64,000 bases of DNA from an uncultured Clostridia bacterium (GTDB lineage: Bacteria > Bacillota > Clostridia > Oscillospirales > Ruminococcaceae): NCBI GenBank assembly GCA_945876755.1, contig CAMCPM010000004.1, positions 74,960-138,959 on the forward strand, read 5' to 3'. The notes under the pieces are model-generated. The model saw nothing but the letters and a program-made list of their open reading frames with translations, had not been told where the DNA came from and did not search any database. The position numbers were made by a program, and so were the translations under genes. The stretch's first letter is position 1, and each line of letters starts with the position of its first letter. This document shows positions 29,932-38,010 of this stretch, piece after piece.

Positions 29932-30357
29932 TTAATTTTCTTTTATTGAAATGACCGCCTCAAAGGGTTCGGTGTCTGAATTCCTTGAAATACCAACAGA
30001 AATTTCAAGCTCACGCTCGTCTATCTCCTCGGTAACAAAGCTTTCAATGCTCCTGCCGCCATCATAGCTTACATACTCGCCTATCTCAAAAGCAAGGTCG
30101 TCAAAAAGCTTTTTCAGCTTGCGGCGTACACCCCAGTTGTTTTTAACATCGTCGCAAAGGTCCATTTCTTCCAGAATGTGAACAGGGTCAAGGCTGCGTA
30201 TATCTTCTGTTTTTATGATTTTCTCATCTGTGAAGCGTTCATCGGCTTCAATGAAAAAGTCATAGGGCTTGATGAAAGGAGTTTCTTCCTCAAATTTTTC
30301 AATCTGCTCTTCGGACTTCCCACCGAAAATATTTTTAAATGTATCTAAAATTGACAT
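29932..30357 (-). CDS. Conserved-looking protein of unknown function
   Basis: 141 residues, acidic, no signal peptide or membrane segment. The N-terminus (MSILDTFKNIFGGKSEEQIEKFEEE) resembles the short amphipathic start of cytosolic accessory proteins; the rest has alternating helices and strands with no motif I know. A GGAGC lies 13 nt before the ATG. It sits 37 nt after rlmA and 15 nt before rqcH, in an operon of rRNA/tRNA methylases and ribosome rescue, so a role around translation is possible but unproven. Confidence 0.75.
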   Translation of the reverse strand: MSILDTFKNIFGGKSEEQIEKFEEETPFIKPYDFFIEADERFTDEKIIKTEDIRSLDPVHILEEMDLCDDVKNNWGVRRKLKKLFDDLAFEIGEYVSYDGGRSIESFVTEEIDERELEISVGISRNSDTEPFEAVISIKEN

Positions 30358-30394
30358 ATCAAAAAGCTAAGCTCCTATAAGGAAGCTATCTCCT

Positions 30395-31225
30395 TTATAT
30401 ATAATTTATTGCGCAAAATTCGGACTTTTTTTTGTAAGCCAGTACCTCAAACCCTATCTCGGTAGTCAGCGTTTCAAGCCTTGAAAGCCTCTGCTGACCT
30501 TCAATGCCCGTTTTGTAATAGTACGGAGTCATAGAGAAAAGTGCGGTTATGTCCTCCGTGCAGGGCAAAGTTATTTCCCCCGTGACCGTTTCACGGCTGA
30601 GCAGCTCAAAACCGTCAAGAGCGAAGTCCTTGACCTCGTTCAGGTACGGCTCATCATAGACGGCGCATTTAAGCTGCCACAAATGCCGTTCCGACGGTAT
30701 GACCATCACCATAACGCCGCCATTTTTCAGCACACGAAGGAATTCCTCTCCGCAGTAGGGCGCAAAAAGCGTTGTGACGATATCGCAGCTTTCGTCGGCA
30801 ACAGGAAGATGAAAAACGCTTGCCACGGCAAATTTTACCGACTTTGTACGGCGCGCTGCGTAGTCCGCTGCATTTTTGGAAATGTCTATCCCGACGATTT
30901 CCGCATTGGGACAAGCACTTGCAACCTTTTCGGTATAGTACCCTTCACCGCAGCCTGCGTCAAGGATTCTGCATTTATCAAAAGCGTACCTTGAAACCGT
31001 TTCGCAGAGCTTTTCCGCAAGAGGGGAGTAGTACCCCTTGTCAAGAAAGGCTTTTCTCGCCTGCACCATAAGCTTGTTGTCGCCCGGCAGAGCGGAATTC
31101 ATCTGATTGGCAAGCAGAAGATTAACATATCCGCTTTTTGCCGTATCAAAGCAATGCTTGTTGGGACAAATATAAGAGCGCCCCTCAATATACAGTTTTT
31201 CCTTGCACTTTGGACAAATCAGCAT
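30395..31225 (-). CDS. rlmA: 23S rRNA (guanine-N1)-methyltransferase, RlmA family
   Basis: 276 residues. The N-terminal zinc finger CPKC...CPNKHCFD (Cys5, Cys8, Cys21, Cys25 region) and the following KSGYVNLLL are hallmarks of RlmA(I)/(II) enzymes, followed by a class I SAM-dependent methyltransferase fold with DAGCGEGYY (motif I). It methylates guanine 745 or 748 in helix 35 of 23S rRNA, depending on subtype; Gram-positive members usually act on G748. GAGGT precedes the ATG, overlapping the stop of the upstream trmK-nif3 gene. Confidence 0.92.
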   Translation of the reverse strand: MLICPKCKEKLYIEGRSYICPNKHCFDTAKSGYVNLLLANQMNSALPGDNKLMVQARKAFLDKGYYSPLAEKLCETVSRYAFDKCRILDAGCGEGYYTEKVASACPNAEIVGIDISKNAADYAARRTKSVKFAVASVFHLPVADESCDIVTTLFAPYCGEEFLRVLKNGGVMVMVIPSERHLWQLKCAVYDEPYLNEVKDFALDGFELLSRETVTGEITLPCTEDITALFSMTPYYYKTGIEGQQRLSRLETLTTEIGFEVLAYKKKSEFCAINYI

Positions 31226-31234
31226 TTTCTTACC

Positions 31235-32689
31235 TCACAGAATATAATCAACAGGGTCGGTATCTGCTTTTGCACGGACTGCTTCAAGCCCCGGAAACGA
31301 CGTATTGAAGCGGTTTATCAGATATGGTATCACAATGTCCTCCGTGTGGAAATGTCCGCAGTCGTAAAGAGCAATACCGCTGTTGCGCGCGGTTATCCAT
31401 TGGTCGTGCTTCACATCTCCCGTGATGTATGCGTCCGCACCCTGCGAAATCGCAAGGGGAAGATTTCCGCCTGCTCCGCCGGAACAGAAAGCAAGCTTCT
31501 TGATAATCTTTCCGCTGTTTGTGTAGCGTACTATTGTACAGCCGAAAAGACTTTTGAGAAGTCTGCCCAGCTCGTCGGGAAGCATTTCTTCACCAACAGT
31601 ACATACAAAGCCGTAGCCTCTGCCGTCGGGGTGAACGGGTTCAAGCACAGCCTGCTTTTTCAGCTTCAGCTCAGGAGAGAGCATATCAAAGATAATGTCG
31701 TTTATGCCGCCGTCCGCCATATCGAGAGGGGAGTGGAAGCATATGCAGGCGATATTGTTTTTCAGCGCAAGACAGGCAGGATTGCTGTCGTCAAGAGTGT
31801 ACAGCGGATGAAAAATTACGGGGTGATGAGCAACGATAACGTTCGCACCGATTTCAATTGCCTCACGGACAGCATCGCAGGTTATATCAAGAGCGAAAAG
31901 CACTTTTTTCACTTCCATATCGGGATTGCCCACAAGCAGCCCCGAATTGTCCCCCTTGTGAAGATTTTTCATAGGCGCTATCTCATCCATAAGCACAAAA
32001 ATATCCTTTACGGTATACATAGGTTTTCCTCCTGTTGCAAGTATGATATCGGCGGCAAGAGCAATATTTTTTACCGCCTCCGCAGAGCGTCCCGAATCGC
32101 GCAGAGCATACCCTGCCGAATAAAGCTTATCCGCTTGTTTTTTTGCGTAAATAACCGAGCTTTCATCGGAAAATTCAAGCTTTCCAAGCTGAGCAAAAAG
32201 CGGAGTAACGCTTATCGGCTCAGCGTTTGTTTTTACAGCATTTATAACGGTATAGCAGAATTTCCCGTCTGTCACGGCGCGCTGACCGATTATCTCAAAG
32301 CCGTTCTTATAAAGCCATTTGATAAGATACGGCACCTGAGTCATTGGCTGCAAAATCAGATTTTTTCCGTCAAGATAATCACAGGCTTCAAGTATCCGTG
32401 ATATCAGTTCGCCGCCCATTCCTGCGATAACTATGTCGGTAATTCCGCTTTCGGGAACGCTTTTAAGTCCGTCGGAAAGAATAATGTCGGCTTTATCGAG
32501 CACTCCTGCTTTTTCAAGGGTAGCTCTTGCGGCGGAAAGCGGTCCTTCGTTTATGTCAGCGGCAACAGCAGAGGAGCATCTGCCCTCCGACAGAAGCTCC
32601 GCAACAAGGTATGCGTGGTCTGTTCCTATATCGCAAATGCGGCTTCCTCTTACAAAATCCGCACAGAGTTTAAGTCTTTTATCAAGCAT
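31235..32689 (-). CDS. trmK: TrmK-Nif3 fusion: tRNA m1A22 methyltransferase plus DUF34 metal protein
   Basis: One 484-residue frame with two parts that are normally separate neighbouring genes in Firmicutes. Residues 1-~220 are TrmK: SAM motif DIGTDHAYL, ADINEGPL, AGMGGELI and QPMTQ; it methylates A22 of tRNA. Residues 224-484 are a Nif3/YqfO-type dinuclear metal protein with HHPVIFHPL, DGGINDIIFD and GDVKHDQ. The seam runs LATGGKPMYTVKD: at this point the DNA holds a perfect AGGAGG 7 nt before the ATG of Met224, so the Nif3 part probably can also be made alone. Either the genes fused by loss of the trmK stop or a short frame error joins them; the seam has no extra residues. First gene of the operon with rlmA, rqcH and copAZ. 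Confidence 0.85.
   Translation of the reverse strand: MLDKRLKLCADFVRGSRICDIGTDHAYLVAELLSEGRCSSAVAADINEGPLSAARATLEKAGVLDKADIILSDGLKSVPESGITDIVIAGMGGELISRILEACDYLDGKNLILQPMTQVPYLIKWLYKNGFEIIGQRAVTDGKFCYTVINAVKTNAEPISVTPLFAQLGKLEFSDESSVIYAKKQADKLYSAGYALRDSGRSAEAVKNIALAADIILATGGKPMYTVKDIFVLMDEIAPMKNLHKGDNSGLLVGNPDMEVKKVLFALDITCDAVREAIEIGANVIVAHHPVIFHPLYTLDDSNPACLALKNNIACICFHSPLDMADGGINDIIFDMLSPELKLKKQAVLEPVHPDGRGYGFVCTVGEEMLPDELGRLLKSLFGCTIVRYTNSGKIIKKLAFCSGGAGGNLPLAISQGADAYITGDVKHDQWITARNSGIALYDCGHFHTEDIVIPYLINRFNTSFPGLEAVRAKADTDPVDYIL
32018..32033 (-). promoter_or_regulatory. Internal ribosome binding site and ATG for stand-alone Nif3
   Basis: AGGAGG at 32028-32033 and ATG at 32018-32020 (minus strand), 7 nt apart, inside the trmK-nif3 frame. 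The Thr-Gly-Gly codons of the seam are the Shine-Dalgarno sequence itself. Confidence 0.7.
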
Positions 32690-32740
32690 GGTATATATCC
32701 TTTATTTTAGTTATGTAATTGTGTTGTTTTTCAAAAATCA

Positions 32741-32773
32741 CGCCGGTTATGAATTTTATCTTCATAACCGGCG
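32741..32773 (-). terminator. Terminator after the DUF1858 gene
   Basis: Perfect stem CGCCGGTTATGAA with TTCATAACCGGCG, then TGATTTTTG on the minus strand. Confidence 0.85.
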
Positions 32774-32781
32774 CAGCGCTC

Positions 32782-32988
32782 TTACTTATTATCAAAATGC
32801 TTGTTAAGCTTTTCAACCATTTCGGCAGGGCTTACACCATGTACGGCACAGGCGTCTGCAAGACTTTCGCCTCTTGCGGACGGGCAGCCCAGACAGTGCA
32901 TACCCATTTCAAGGAAGTAAGGCGCAGTATCGGGGTCAAGGTCGAGAATATCGCCGATTATCATATCTTCGGTAATTTTAGTGCTCAT
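32782..32988 (-). CDS. DUF1858 domain protein
   Basis: 68-residue protein filling one DUF1858 domain: an N-terminal IGDILDLDPDTAPYFLEMGMHCLGC motif region (two Cys, CLGC) typical of this family of putative disulfide or hybrid-cluster associated proteins. Function is not established; related domains occur with ScdA/YtfE-type iron repair proteins and hybrid-cluster proteins. GGAGG precedes the ATG. It forms a single-gene unit with its own terminator, divergent from the rhomboid-like gene. Confidence 0.85.
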   Translation of the reverse strand: MSTKITEDMIIGDILDLDPDTAPYFLEMGMHCLGCPSARGESLADACAVHGVSPAEMVEKLNKHFDNK

Positions 32989-33057
32989 TTTAAATTCCTC
33001 CGTAAAATATACTGTATTGGTATTATAACCTATTTTTTTATTATTTGCAATAGCTTA

Positions 33058-33086
33058 TTGTATTTTTTACATTTAAGTGGTATAAT
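33058..33086 (+). promoter_or_regulatory. Sigma-A promoter of the rhomboid-like gene
   Basis: TTGTAT, 17 nt, TATAAT with extended TGG. Confidence 0.65.
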
Positions 33087-33139
33087 ATCAATAATATTTT
33101 TATTCCAATAATGCCCTTTTTGAAAGGAGATAATTTCTT

Positions 33140-33808
33140 TTGAACATATTAAACAAGCTTGAACGCAGATTCGGACGTTTCGGCATTGAAAACCTTATGC
33201 TTTATGTCGTTATCGGAACGGCGGCAGTTTTTGCGTTTCAGTATCTTTTTCCGACCCTTCCTCTCCTGCCATTCCTGATATTCAACCGTGAAGCGATCTT
33301 TCAGGGACAGATATGGCGGATAATTTCATTTGTCTTTACTCCCGAAAGCCTCAACCCGATAAATATGCTGTTCTGGCTGTTCCTTTACTGGCATATAGGC
33401 TCAAATCTTGAAAGCTATTGGGGTACATTTAAATTTAACGTATTCTATTTTTCAGGTGTGCTTCTTTCGATGGCAGGAGGATTTATTACGGGCTTTGCAA
33501 CAGCTCAGTATATCAACCTGTCGCTTTTCCTTGCAATGGCAGCCGTTGCACCTAATATGGAGCTGAGACTGTTCTACATCCTGCCGATAAAAATGAAGTG
33601 GCTTGCTCTTGTATATATTGCCATTCTTATCCATGATTTTGCATTGATAGGCTGGCCGGGAAGGATCGCTATCTTCATTTCGCTTTTAAACGTTATACTG
33701 TTTTTCGGCGGAGACTTTTTCAGAAAAATATGCGATAAGTTCAAATATCGCAAGGTAAGGAAAAATTTTAAAAAGAATATCAAAATGACAAATTGGCACG
33801 AAGATTAA
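33140..33808 (+). CDS. Rhomboid-like membrane protein lacking the catalytic serine motif
   Basis: 222 residues with about six TM helices in the rhomboid arrangement: an early FNREAIFQGQIWRIISFVF segment that corresponds to the rhomboid L1 entry, and the helix pair around FYWHIGSNLESYWGT. The GxSG catalytic loop of active rhomboids is replaced by NLSLFLAMA (residues ~126-134), and no paired His is evident in the last helix, so it should be a pseudoprotease, comparable in principle to derlins and iRhoms. AAAGGAG precedes an alternative start codon TTG at 33140. Single gene between a DUF1858 gene and the L10 leader. Confidence 0.75.
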   Translation: MNILNKLERRFGRFGIENLMLYVVIGTAAVFAFQYLFPTLPLLPFLIFNREAIFQGQIWRIISFVFTPESLNPINMLFWLFLYWHIGSNLESYWGTFKFNVFYFSGVLLSMAGGFITGFATAQYINLSLFLAMAAVAPNMELRLFYILPIKMKWLALVYIAILIHDFALIGWPGRIAIFISLLNVILFFGGDFFRKICDKFKYRKVRKNFKKNIKMTNWHED

Positions 33809-33826
33809 AAAAATTATAAAAAATAC

Positions 33827-33855
33827 TTGACAAGCTTCGTGTTGTGTGGTATAAT
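33827..33855 (+). promoter_or_regulatory. Sigma-A promoter of rplJ-rplL
   Basis: TTGACA, 17 nt, TATAAT: a perfect consensus promoter, as expected for a ribosomal protein operon. Confidence 0.93.
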
Positions 33856-33867
33856 GCAATAGTTGTG

Positions 33868-33995
33868 TAATAACAACGTGCTATCGTGTTCTAAAGACAG
33901 CAGGTGGCGGAAACGCCGTAATTCCTGCCGAGGAAAAGATGGTAAGTATAAAGTGTACTTGCGCCTTTTCCTTTAGGAAAAGGTTTTCTTTTTTG
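33868..33995 (+). promoter_or_regulatory. Ribosomal protein L10 leader with attenuator
   Basis: The L10(L12)4-binding element is recognisable: AAAGACAGCAGG, a GGCGGAAACGCC hairpin, then CCTGCCGAGG, giving the paired GCAGG/CCTGC stem with internal loop. AGGAAAAG (33931-33938) can pair with CTTTTCCT (33965-33972), an antiterminator that excludes the terminator hairpin. Excess L10 would bind and let the terminator form, limiting rplJL expression. Confidence 0.9.
33964..33995 (+). terminator. Attenuator terminator in the L10 leader
   Basis: CCTTTTCC, TTTA, GGAAAAGG, then TTTTCTTTTTT. Confidence 0.9.
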
Positions 33996-34050
33996 AATCC
34001 GTTAGCAAAAAACGTTTCGGCGTTTATTGAATTATCGGAGGTGAAATATC

Positions 34051-34560
34051 ATGCCAAGCGCAAAGGTACTTGAATCCAAGAAAGCAAGAGTTGAAGCTCT
34101 CACCGAGATGCTCAAGAATGCAACAGCAGGCGTTATCGTTGACTACAAGGGTATCACTGTTGAGGAGGACACCAAGCTCAGAAAGGAACTCAGAGAGGCA
34201 GGCGTAAATTACTTCGTTGAGAAGAATTCCATGCTCCGCTTTGCTGTTAAGAACGTTGGTCTCGACGGTCTTGCAGACGTTCTCGAGGGCACAACAGCTA
34301 TCGCTGTAACAGACGGCGACGAAACTGCTCCCGCACGTATCCTCGGCAAGTTTGCTGAAGGTGCAGAGAACAAGTTCAACCTCAAGGCAGGCTTCATCGG
34401 TCAGGAGATCTATGATGAAAAGGGTGTTGTTGCTCTTTCCAAGATCCCTTCCAAGGAAACCCTTCTTGCACAGCTCCTCGGTTCTCTCCAGGCTCCTATG
34501 CAGAATCTCGCAGCTACACTGCAGGCTCTCGTGGACAAGAAGAACGAAGAAGCTGCTTAA
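34051..34560 (+). CDS. rplJ: 50S ribosomal protein L10
   Basis: 169 residues. The N-terminal rRNA-binding domain (KARVEALTEMLKNATAGVIVDYKGITVEED) and the C-terminal helix that anchors L7/L12 dimers (QNLAATLQALVDKK) are both present. GGAGG precedes the ATG. It forms the stalk base with L7/L12, encoded next, and is preceded by the L10 leader that it should autoregulate. Confidence 0.97.
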   Translation: MPSAKVLESKKARVEALTEMLKNATAGVIVDYKGITVEEDTKLRKELREAGVNYFVEKNSMLRFAVKNVGLDGLADVLEGTTAIAVTDGDETAPARILGKFAEGAENKFNLKAGFIGQEIYDEKGVVALSKIPSKETLLAQLLGSLQAPMQNLAATLQALVDKKNEEAA

Positions 34561-34672
34561 TCGCAGTTATCCCCAAAATAGCGGCATAGTTCCGTTGAAT
34601 TGTGTTCCGCAGAAAATGAAATGCGCATAAGCGCAAAAAATGCAAAATAAAATTATAAAGGAGATTATTATC

Positions 34673-35044
34673 ATGGCATCCGAGAAAATTACAAATATTC
34701 TTGATTTAATTGACGCTCTTTCCATCCTTGAGCTTTCCGAGCTCGTTGAGGGTATCCAGGAGAAGTACGGTGTATCCGCAGTTGTAGCTGCTGCTGCTCC
34801 TGCTGCAGGCGCTGCAGGCGCTGCTGCTGAGAAGACAGAATTCGATGTAATTCTTGCTTCCTTCGGCGACAAGAAGATGGACGTTATCAAGGCTGTTAAG
34901 GACGTTTGCGGTCTTTCCCTTAAGGAAGCTAAGGAGCTCGTTGAGGCTGCTCCTAAGGCTCTCAAGGAAGGCGCTTCCAAGGCTGACGCTGACGATATCA
35001 AGGCTAAGCTCGAAGCTGCAGGCGCTACAATCGAACTCAAGTAA
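34673..35044 (+). CDS. rplL: 50S ribosomal protein L7/L12
   Basis: 123 residues: N-terminal dimerisation domain ([23 protein letters not shown]), an Ala/Gly hinge ([13 protein letters not shown]) and the C-terminal factor-binding domain ([34 protein letters not shown]). AAAGGAG precedes the ATG at 34673; an upstream in-frame ATG is not supported. It recruits translation factors to the ribosome. Follows rplJ and ends in a strong terminator. Confidence 0.97.
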   Translation: MASEKITNILDLIDALSILELSELVEGIQEKYGVSAVVAAAAPAAGAAGAAAEKTEFDVILASFGDKKMDVIKAVKDVCGLSLKEAKELVEAAPKALKEGASKADADDIKAKLEAAGATIELK

Positions 35045-35071
35045 GTTTGATTGCCATTACGTAAAATCATT

Positions 35072-35115
35072 AAACACGGTATCATGTCAAAAGCACATGA
35101 TACCGTGTTTTTTAT
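35072..35115 (+). terminator. Terminator of rplJ-rplL
   Basis: 16-bp stem AAACACGGTATCATGT / ACATGATACCGTGTTT followed by TTTATATTT. It also serves the convergent LysR gene. Confidence 0.92.
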
Positions 35116-35121
35116 ATTTGT

Positions 35122-35982
35122 CTATATGATTTTAAATGAATCAAAATCGTTAACCGCTTGTTCGGAAAAGGGAGTATCAAGATAAACATAGTTGAACTCG
35201 CGGACAATATCCCAGCCCGCTATACTGAATTCTGCAAGCTTTGTGCTTTGTTCACGGACTGCCCGATAAGCAAAAGTAATACCGTTTCCCGTTTCGATCA
35301 GCCTTACAATCAAACCGAAATTGCTTATAGTTGTAATACGCCTGAAATCCGAAAATGAACGGTTTCTGCTTATAAGAAGCTGTTCCAAAATATTTCTCGT
35401 TCCGCTTCCTTCCTCGCGGAGGATTAAATTCTCATTCCATATTTCGTCAAGGGATACGACGCGGTTTGCAAAAGGATGTTCGGTACTGCAAAGCCCTACA
35501 AAAGGTTCTTTGCGATATAGCCTTGACGCATATTGACTGCTGTCAAAAAAACCTTCAACAAGTGCAAAATCAACTTCTCCGTCCGACAGCAATTGTAGCA
35601 AACGTTCTGTATTGTCAACATAAATAGAAATATTGTTTGACGGTTCTTTCAGATATTCAGAAATATGCTCAGCTATGACATATTCCCCGATAGTTTTTGT
35701 GGCTCCTATTGAAAGACAACGCCCCCCTTTTTCACCAAGCTGAGCTTTCAGCTTTTTTTCCTGATAGACTACGTTTTCGGCGTATTTTTTCAGCATTTTT
35801 GCTTCTGACGTCATTTTCAGGTTTTTTCTGTCATAAATAAACAGCTTGCAGCCGTAGAAGTTCTCTAGATAATGTATATGCTGTGTAACCGCAGGCTGAG
35901 TCATATTCAGTTCTTCCGCCGTTCTGCGATAGTTCATTACTCTGCAAAGAGTTAGGAAGGTTTCAATTCGTGCATCTATCAT
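35122..35982 (-). CDS. LysR family regulator (CysB/CysL-like), divergent from yeiH
   Basis: 286 residues. N-terminal winged helix (ETFLTLCRVMNYRRTAEELNMTQPAVTQHIHYLE in pieces) and an effector-binding domain of the type found in regulators beside YeiH family transporters. AAGGAGA precedes the ATG. It is divergent from a YeiH-family gene 128 nt away and the gap holds a perfect 12-bp inverted repeat, a likely operator. Known relatives sense sulfur or cysteine-pathway compounds; the ligand here is not shown. Confidence 0.9.
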   Translation of the reverse strand: MIDARIETFLTLCRVMNYRRTAEELNMTQPAVTQHIHYLENFYGCKLFIYDRKNLKMTSEAKMLKKYAENVVYQEKKLKAQLGEKGGRCLSIGATKTIGEYVIAEHISEYLKEPSNNISIYVDNTERLLQLLSDGEVDFALVEGFFDSSQYASRLYRKEPFVGLCSTEHPFANRVVSLDEIWNENLILREEGSGTRNILEQLLISRNRSFSDFRRITTISNFGLIVRLIETGNGITFAYRAVREQSTKLAEFSIAGWDIVREFNYVYLDTPFSEQAVNDFDSFKII

Positions 35983-36035
35983 AATGCCGTCTCCTTTTGA
36001 TAAATATTACTTATCATGTAATTTCAAATAATAAT

Positions 36036-36067
36036 TTGATTTTATCATAAAAATGTGATAAAATCAA
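36036..36067. promoter_or_regulatory. Symmetric divergent promoter/operator of LysR and yeiH genes
   Basis: Perfect inverted repeat TTGATTTTATCA / TGATAAAATCAA with an 8-nt centre. Read on either strand it gives TTGATT, 17 nt, TAAAAT, so the same palindrome forms a promoter for each of the two divergent genes. A dimeric regulator bound here would cover both. Confidence 0.75.
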
Positions 36068-36109
36068 GATAATGAAATAGGAAATAAATCATTATTGAGG
36101 AGAGTCGTT

Positions 36110-37150
36110 ATGAATACAGTTAAAAAGCTTGCTGAACCGATACCCGGATTTGCTTTGGCACTTGCTATTGCTCTGCTTGCGAAAATTATTGAAGGATTAC
36201 TTCCGATACATCTTATAGGAGCGTCTGTAATTGCACTTTTTATTGGCATGATAATCAATCATTTCCGTAAACCCGGAGCAATGCTTACATCAGGTCTTAA
36301 ATTCACATCAAAGAAAGTATTGAAACTTGCTATTATTCTTCTCGGAGCAAGTTTGAATATAAGCATTATTCTCGAAGTAGGCAAAATGTCTTTGTGCGTA
36401 ATGGTATTCACCTTGTTTACCTGCTTCGGCATAGGACATTTTGTTGGAAAGGCACTGAAAATCAACTGGAAGCTTTCAAACCTTATTTCAGCGGGTACAG
36501 GCATATGCGGAGGCTCAGCTATTGCAGCAATTGCTCCCGTTATCGACGCTGAAGATACCGACATTGCGTATTCCATGTCAGCCACATTTATTTTTGATAT
36601 GGCTATGATAGTATTATTCCCAATAATAGGCAGAGCAATGAGACTTTCAGATATGGCTTACGGACTTTGGGCAGGAACAGCAGTTAATGACACTTCCAGC
36701 GTTGTTGCCGCAGGATATGCTTTTTCGGAAGCGGCAGGAGATTTTGCTACAATGGTAAAGCTAACACGAACACTTTCCATTATTCCGACCGTTATAATAT
36801 TTGCGCTTATCTCGGCACATATTAAGAAAAAAGAAGCTGCCGCTGTATTAGAGACAAATTCTGATATAAAGCCGCATTTCAGCATAACAAAAATTTTCCC
36901 ATGGTTTATTCTCGGATTTATCGCACTTGCAGCAATAAACAGCTTCGGCGTAATTCCCGGAACAGTTTCTTCCGGTATGAAAGAAGTAAGCAAATTTCTT
37001 ATGGTAGCAGCTCTTGCGGCTATCGGTCTTAACACAAGCTTTAAGGACATGAAAAAATCAGGTATTGCACCTATGCTTCACGGATTTATAATTTCTGCTC
37101 TGGTAGTTATTGTAGCTATTGCAGTGGAATATTTTATGGGTATTGTCTGA
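36110..37150 (+). CDS. YeiH family putative sulfate exporter
   Basis: 346-residue membrane protein with about ten TM helices. Family motifs visible: GTGICGGSAIAAIAP near residue 128, TAVNDTSSVVAAGYA near 194 and PWFILGFIALAAINS. YeiH/UPF0324 proteins are annotated as putative sulfate or sulfonate exporters; this is based on limited evidence. GAGGAG lies before the ATG at 36110; the longer frame begins at a TTG inside the ribosome binding site. Divergent LysR regulator suggests it responds to a sulfur compound. Confidence 0.85.
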   Translation: MNTVKKLAEPIPGFALALAIALLAKIIEGLLPIHLIGASVIALFIGMIINHFRKPGAMLTSGLKFTSKKVLKLAIILLGASLNISIILEVGKMSLCVMVFTLFTCFGIGHFVGKALKINWKLSNLISAGTGICGGSAIAAIAPVIDAEDTDIAYSMSATFIFDMAMIVLFPIIGRAMRLSDMAYGLWAGTAVNDTSSVVAAGYAFSEAAGDFATMVKLTRTLSIIPTVIIFALISAHIKKKEAAAVLETNSDIKPHFSITKIFPWFILGFIALAAINSFGVIPGTVSSGMKEVSKFLMVAALAAIGLNTSFKDMKKSGIAPMLHGFIISALVVIVAIAVEYFMGIV

Positions 37151-37207
37151 TGCAAAATTCCTGCTGAACAGGAATTATCCGGCTTGTACAACTATATAAA
37201 ATTTAAC

Positions 37208-37250
37208 CGGCATAACTGTTTCCTTAGAATGAAACGGTTATGCCGAGGTT
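37208..37250. terminator. Terminator between yeiH and spoIIID
   Basis: 15-bp stem CGGCATAACTGTTTC / GAAACGGTTATGCCG (one G-T pair), followed on the + strand by AGGTTTTTATTTTTC. It serves both convergent genes. Confidence 0.88.
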
Positions 37251-37251
37251 T

Positions 37252-37539
37252 TTATTTTTCATCCTTCCGGAATTTTTCTTCATATTTGTGTTTTGTTGCC
37301 ATACCTCCGCGGATGTGACGTTCCTGCTTGTTTATTTCGAGGATCTCCTTTACGGCAGGGTACATCTGCGGACAGATAACTGGCAGTTTTTCGGTTATAT
37401 CTTTATGTACTGTAGATTTGGACACTCCAAACTGTTTAGCAGCGGCACGAACAGTAGCTTTGTGTTCGAGAATATAACGACCTAAAATAACGGCTCGTTC
37501 CTCGATATCCTGACCTGCTTTGACCTTCAATATGCTCAC
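37252..37539 (-). CDS. spoIIID: Stage III sporulation transcriptional regulator SpoIIID
   Basis: 95 residues matching SpoIIID throughout: ERAVILGRYILEHKATVRAAAKQFGVSKSTVHKDITEKLP (given in part) is the helix-turn-helix, and EILEINKQERHIRGGMATKHKY the basic C-terminal part. It controls mother-cell genes between sigma-E and sigma-K and so implies the organism sporulates. The start is unclear: GTG at 37539, which overlaps the GGAGTG site, or TTG at 37530, which has that site 6 nt upstream. Single gene. Confidence 0.95.
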   Translation of the reverse strand: MSILKVKAGQDIEERAVILGRYILEHKATVRAAAKQFGVSKSTVHKDITEKLPVICPQMYPAVKEILEINKQERHIRGGMATKHKYEEKFRKDEK

Positions 37540-37756
37540 TCCAATACACAGTATTTCTTAACTATGTATATGCTAAGCTTAGCCGGTTAATGCGGAGATT
37601 TTCAATCGTAAACGATATAGAAAAATACTTTGCCGAAATAAAGAAGACCGCTTCGCTCTTCAATATCGCCTACAATTTCAAGAAAAACATTACTCCTTAC
37701 GGCACAAATATAAACATTTATACCAATATTGGCAGCACGCCATTTAAAAATAATAT

Positions 37757-37804
37757 AACAGCGCTGTTGTATGGATTTATTTCCATATGGCAGCGCTGTT
37801 TTTA
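37757..37804 (+). terminator. Strong hairpin with no assigned upstream gene
   Basis: 19-bp stem AACAGCGCTGTTGTATGGA / TCCATATGGCAGCGCTGTT (wobble pairs), then TTTATC. Upstream 37540-37756 holds no gene I can support; two overlapping frames there have no family resemblance and run into the hairpin. The stretch 37540-38010 otherwise shows only a 12-bp palindrome, GCTAAGCTTAGC, at 37572-37583 and AT-rich sequence with a TATAAT at 37876. Confidence 0.6.
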
Positions 37805-38010
37805 TCATATTCTTATAATTTTAAAACTATAAATGTATATCAAATATATATTATAAATTATTGCAGAAATATGGTATAATATGTTTGAAAATATCGAATT
37901 TTGATGTATTATTCCCGGAATCCCTGTGCATACTCAATGTAATATTTTGCAATAGCATCATAACAGCATTGCAGTTCCTTTGTAATATACCGTTTATCAT
38001 TCATAACAAT

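Noticed and set aside
33140..33808. Active rhomboid protease
   Set aside because: Catalytic GxSG and His are not visible, so it is described as rhomboid-like only.
34567..35085. 172-residue frame opposite rplL
   Set aside because: Antisense of a highly biased ribosomal gene; such frames are common there.
37590..37832. 80-codon and 68-codon overlapping frames near spoIIID
   Set aside because: Run through the strong hairpin, have no ribosome binding site and look like random AT-rich translation.
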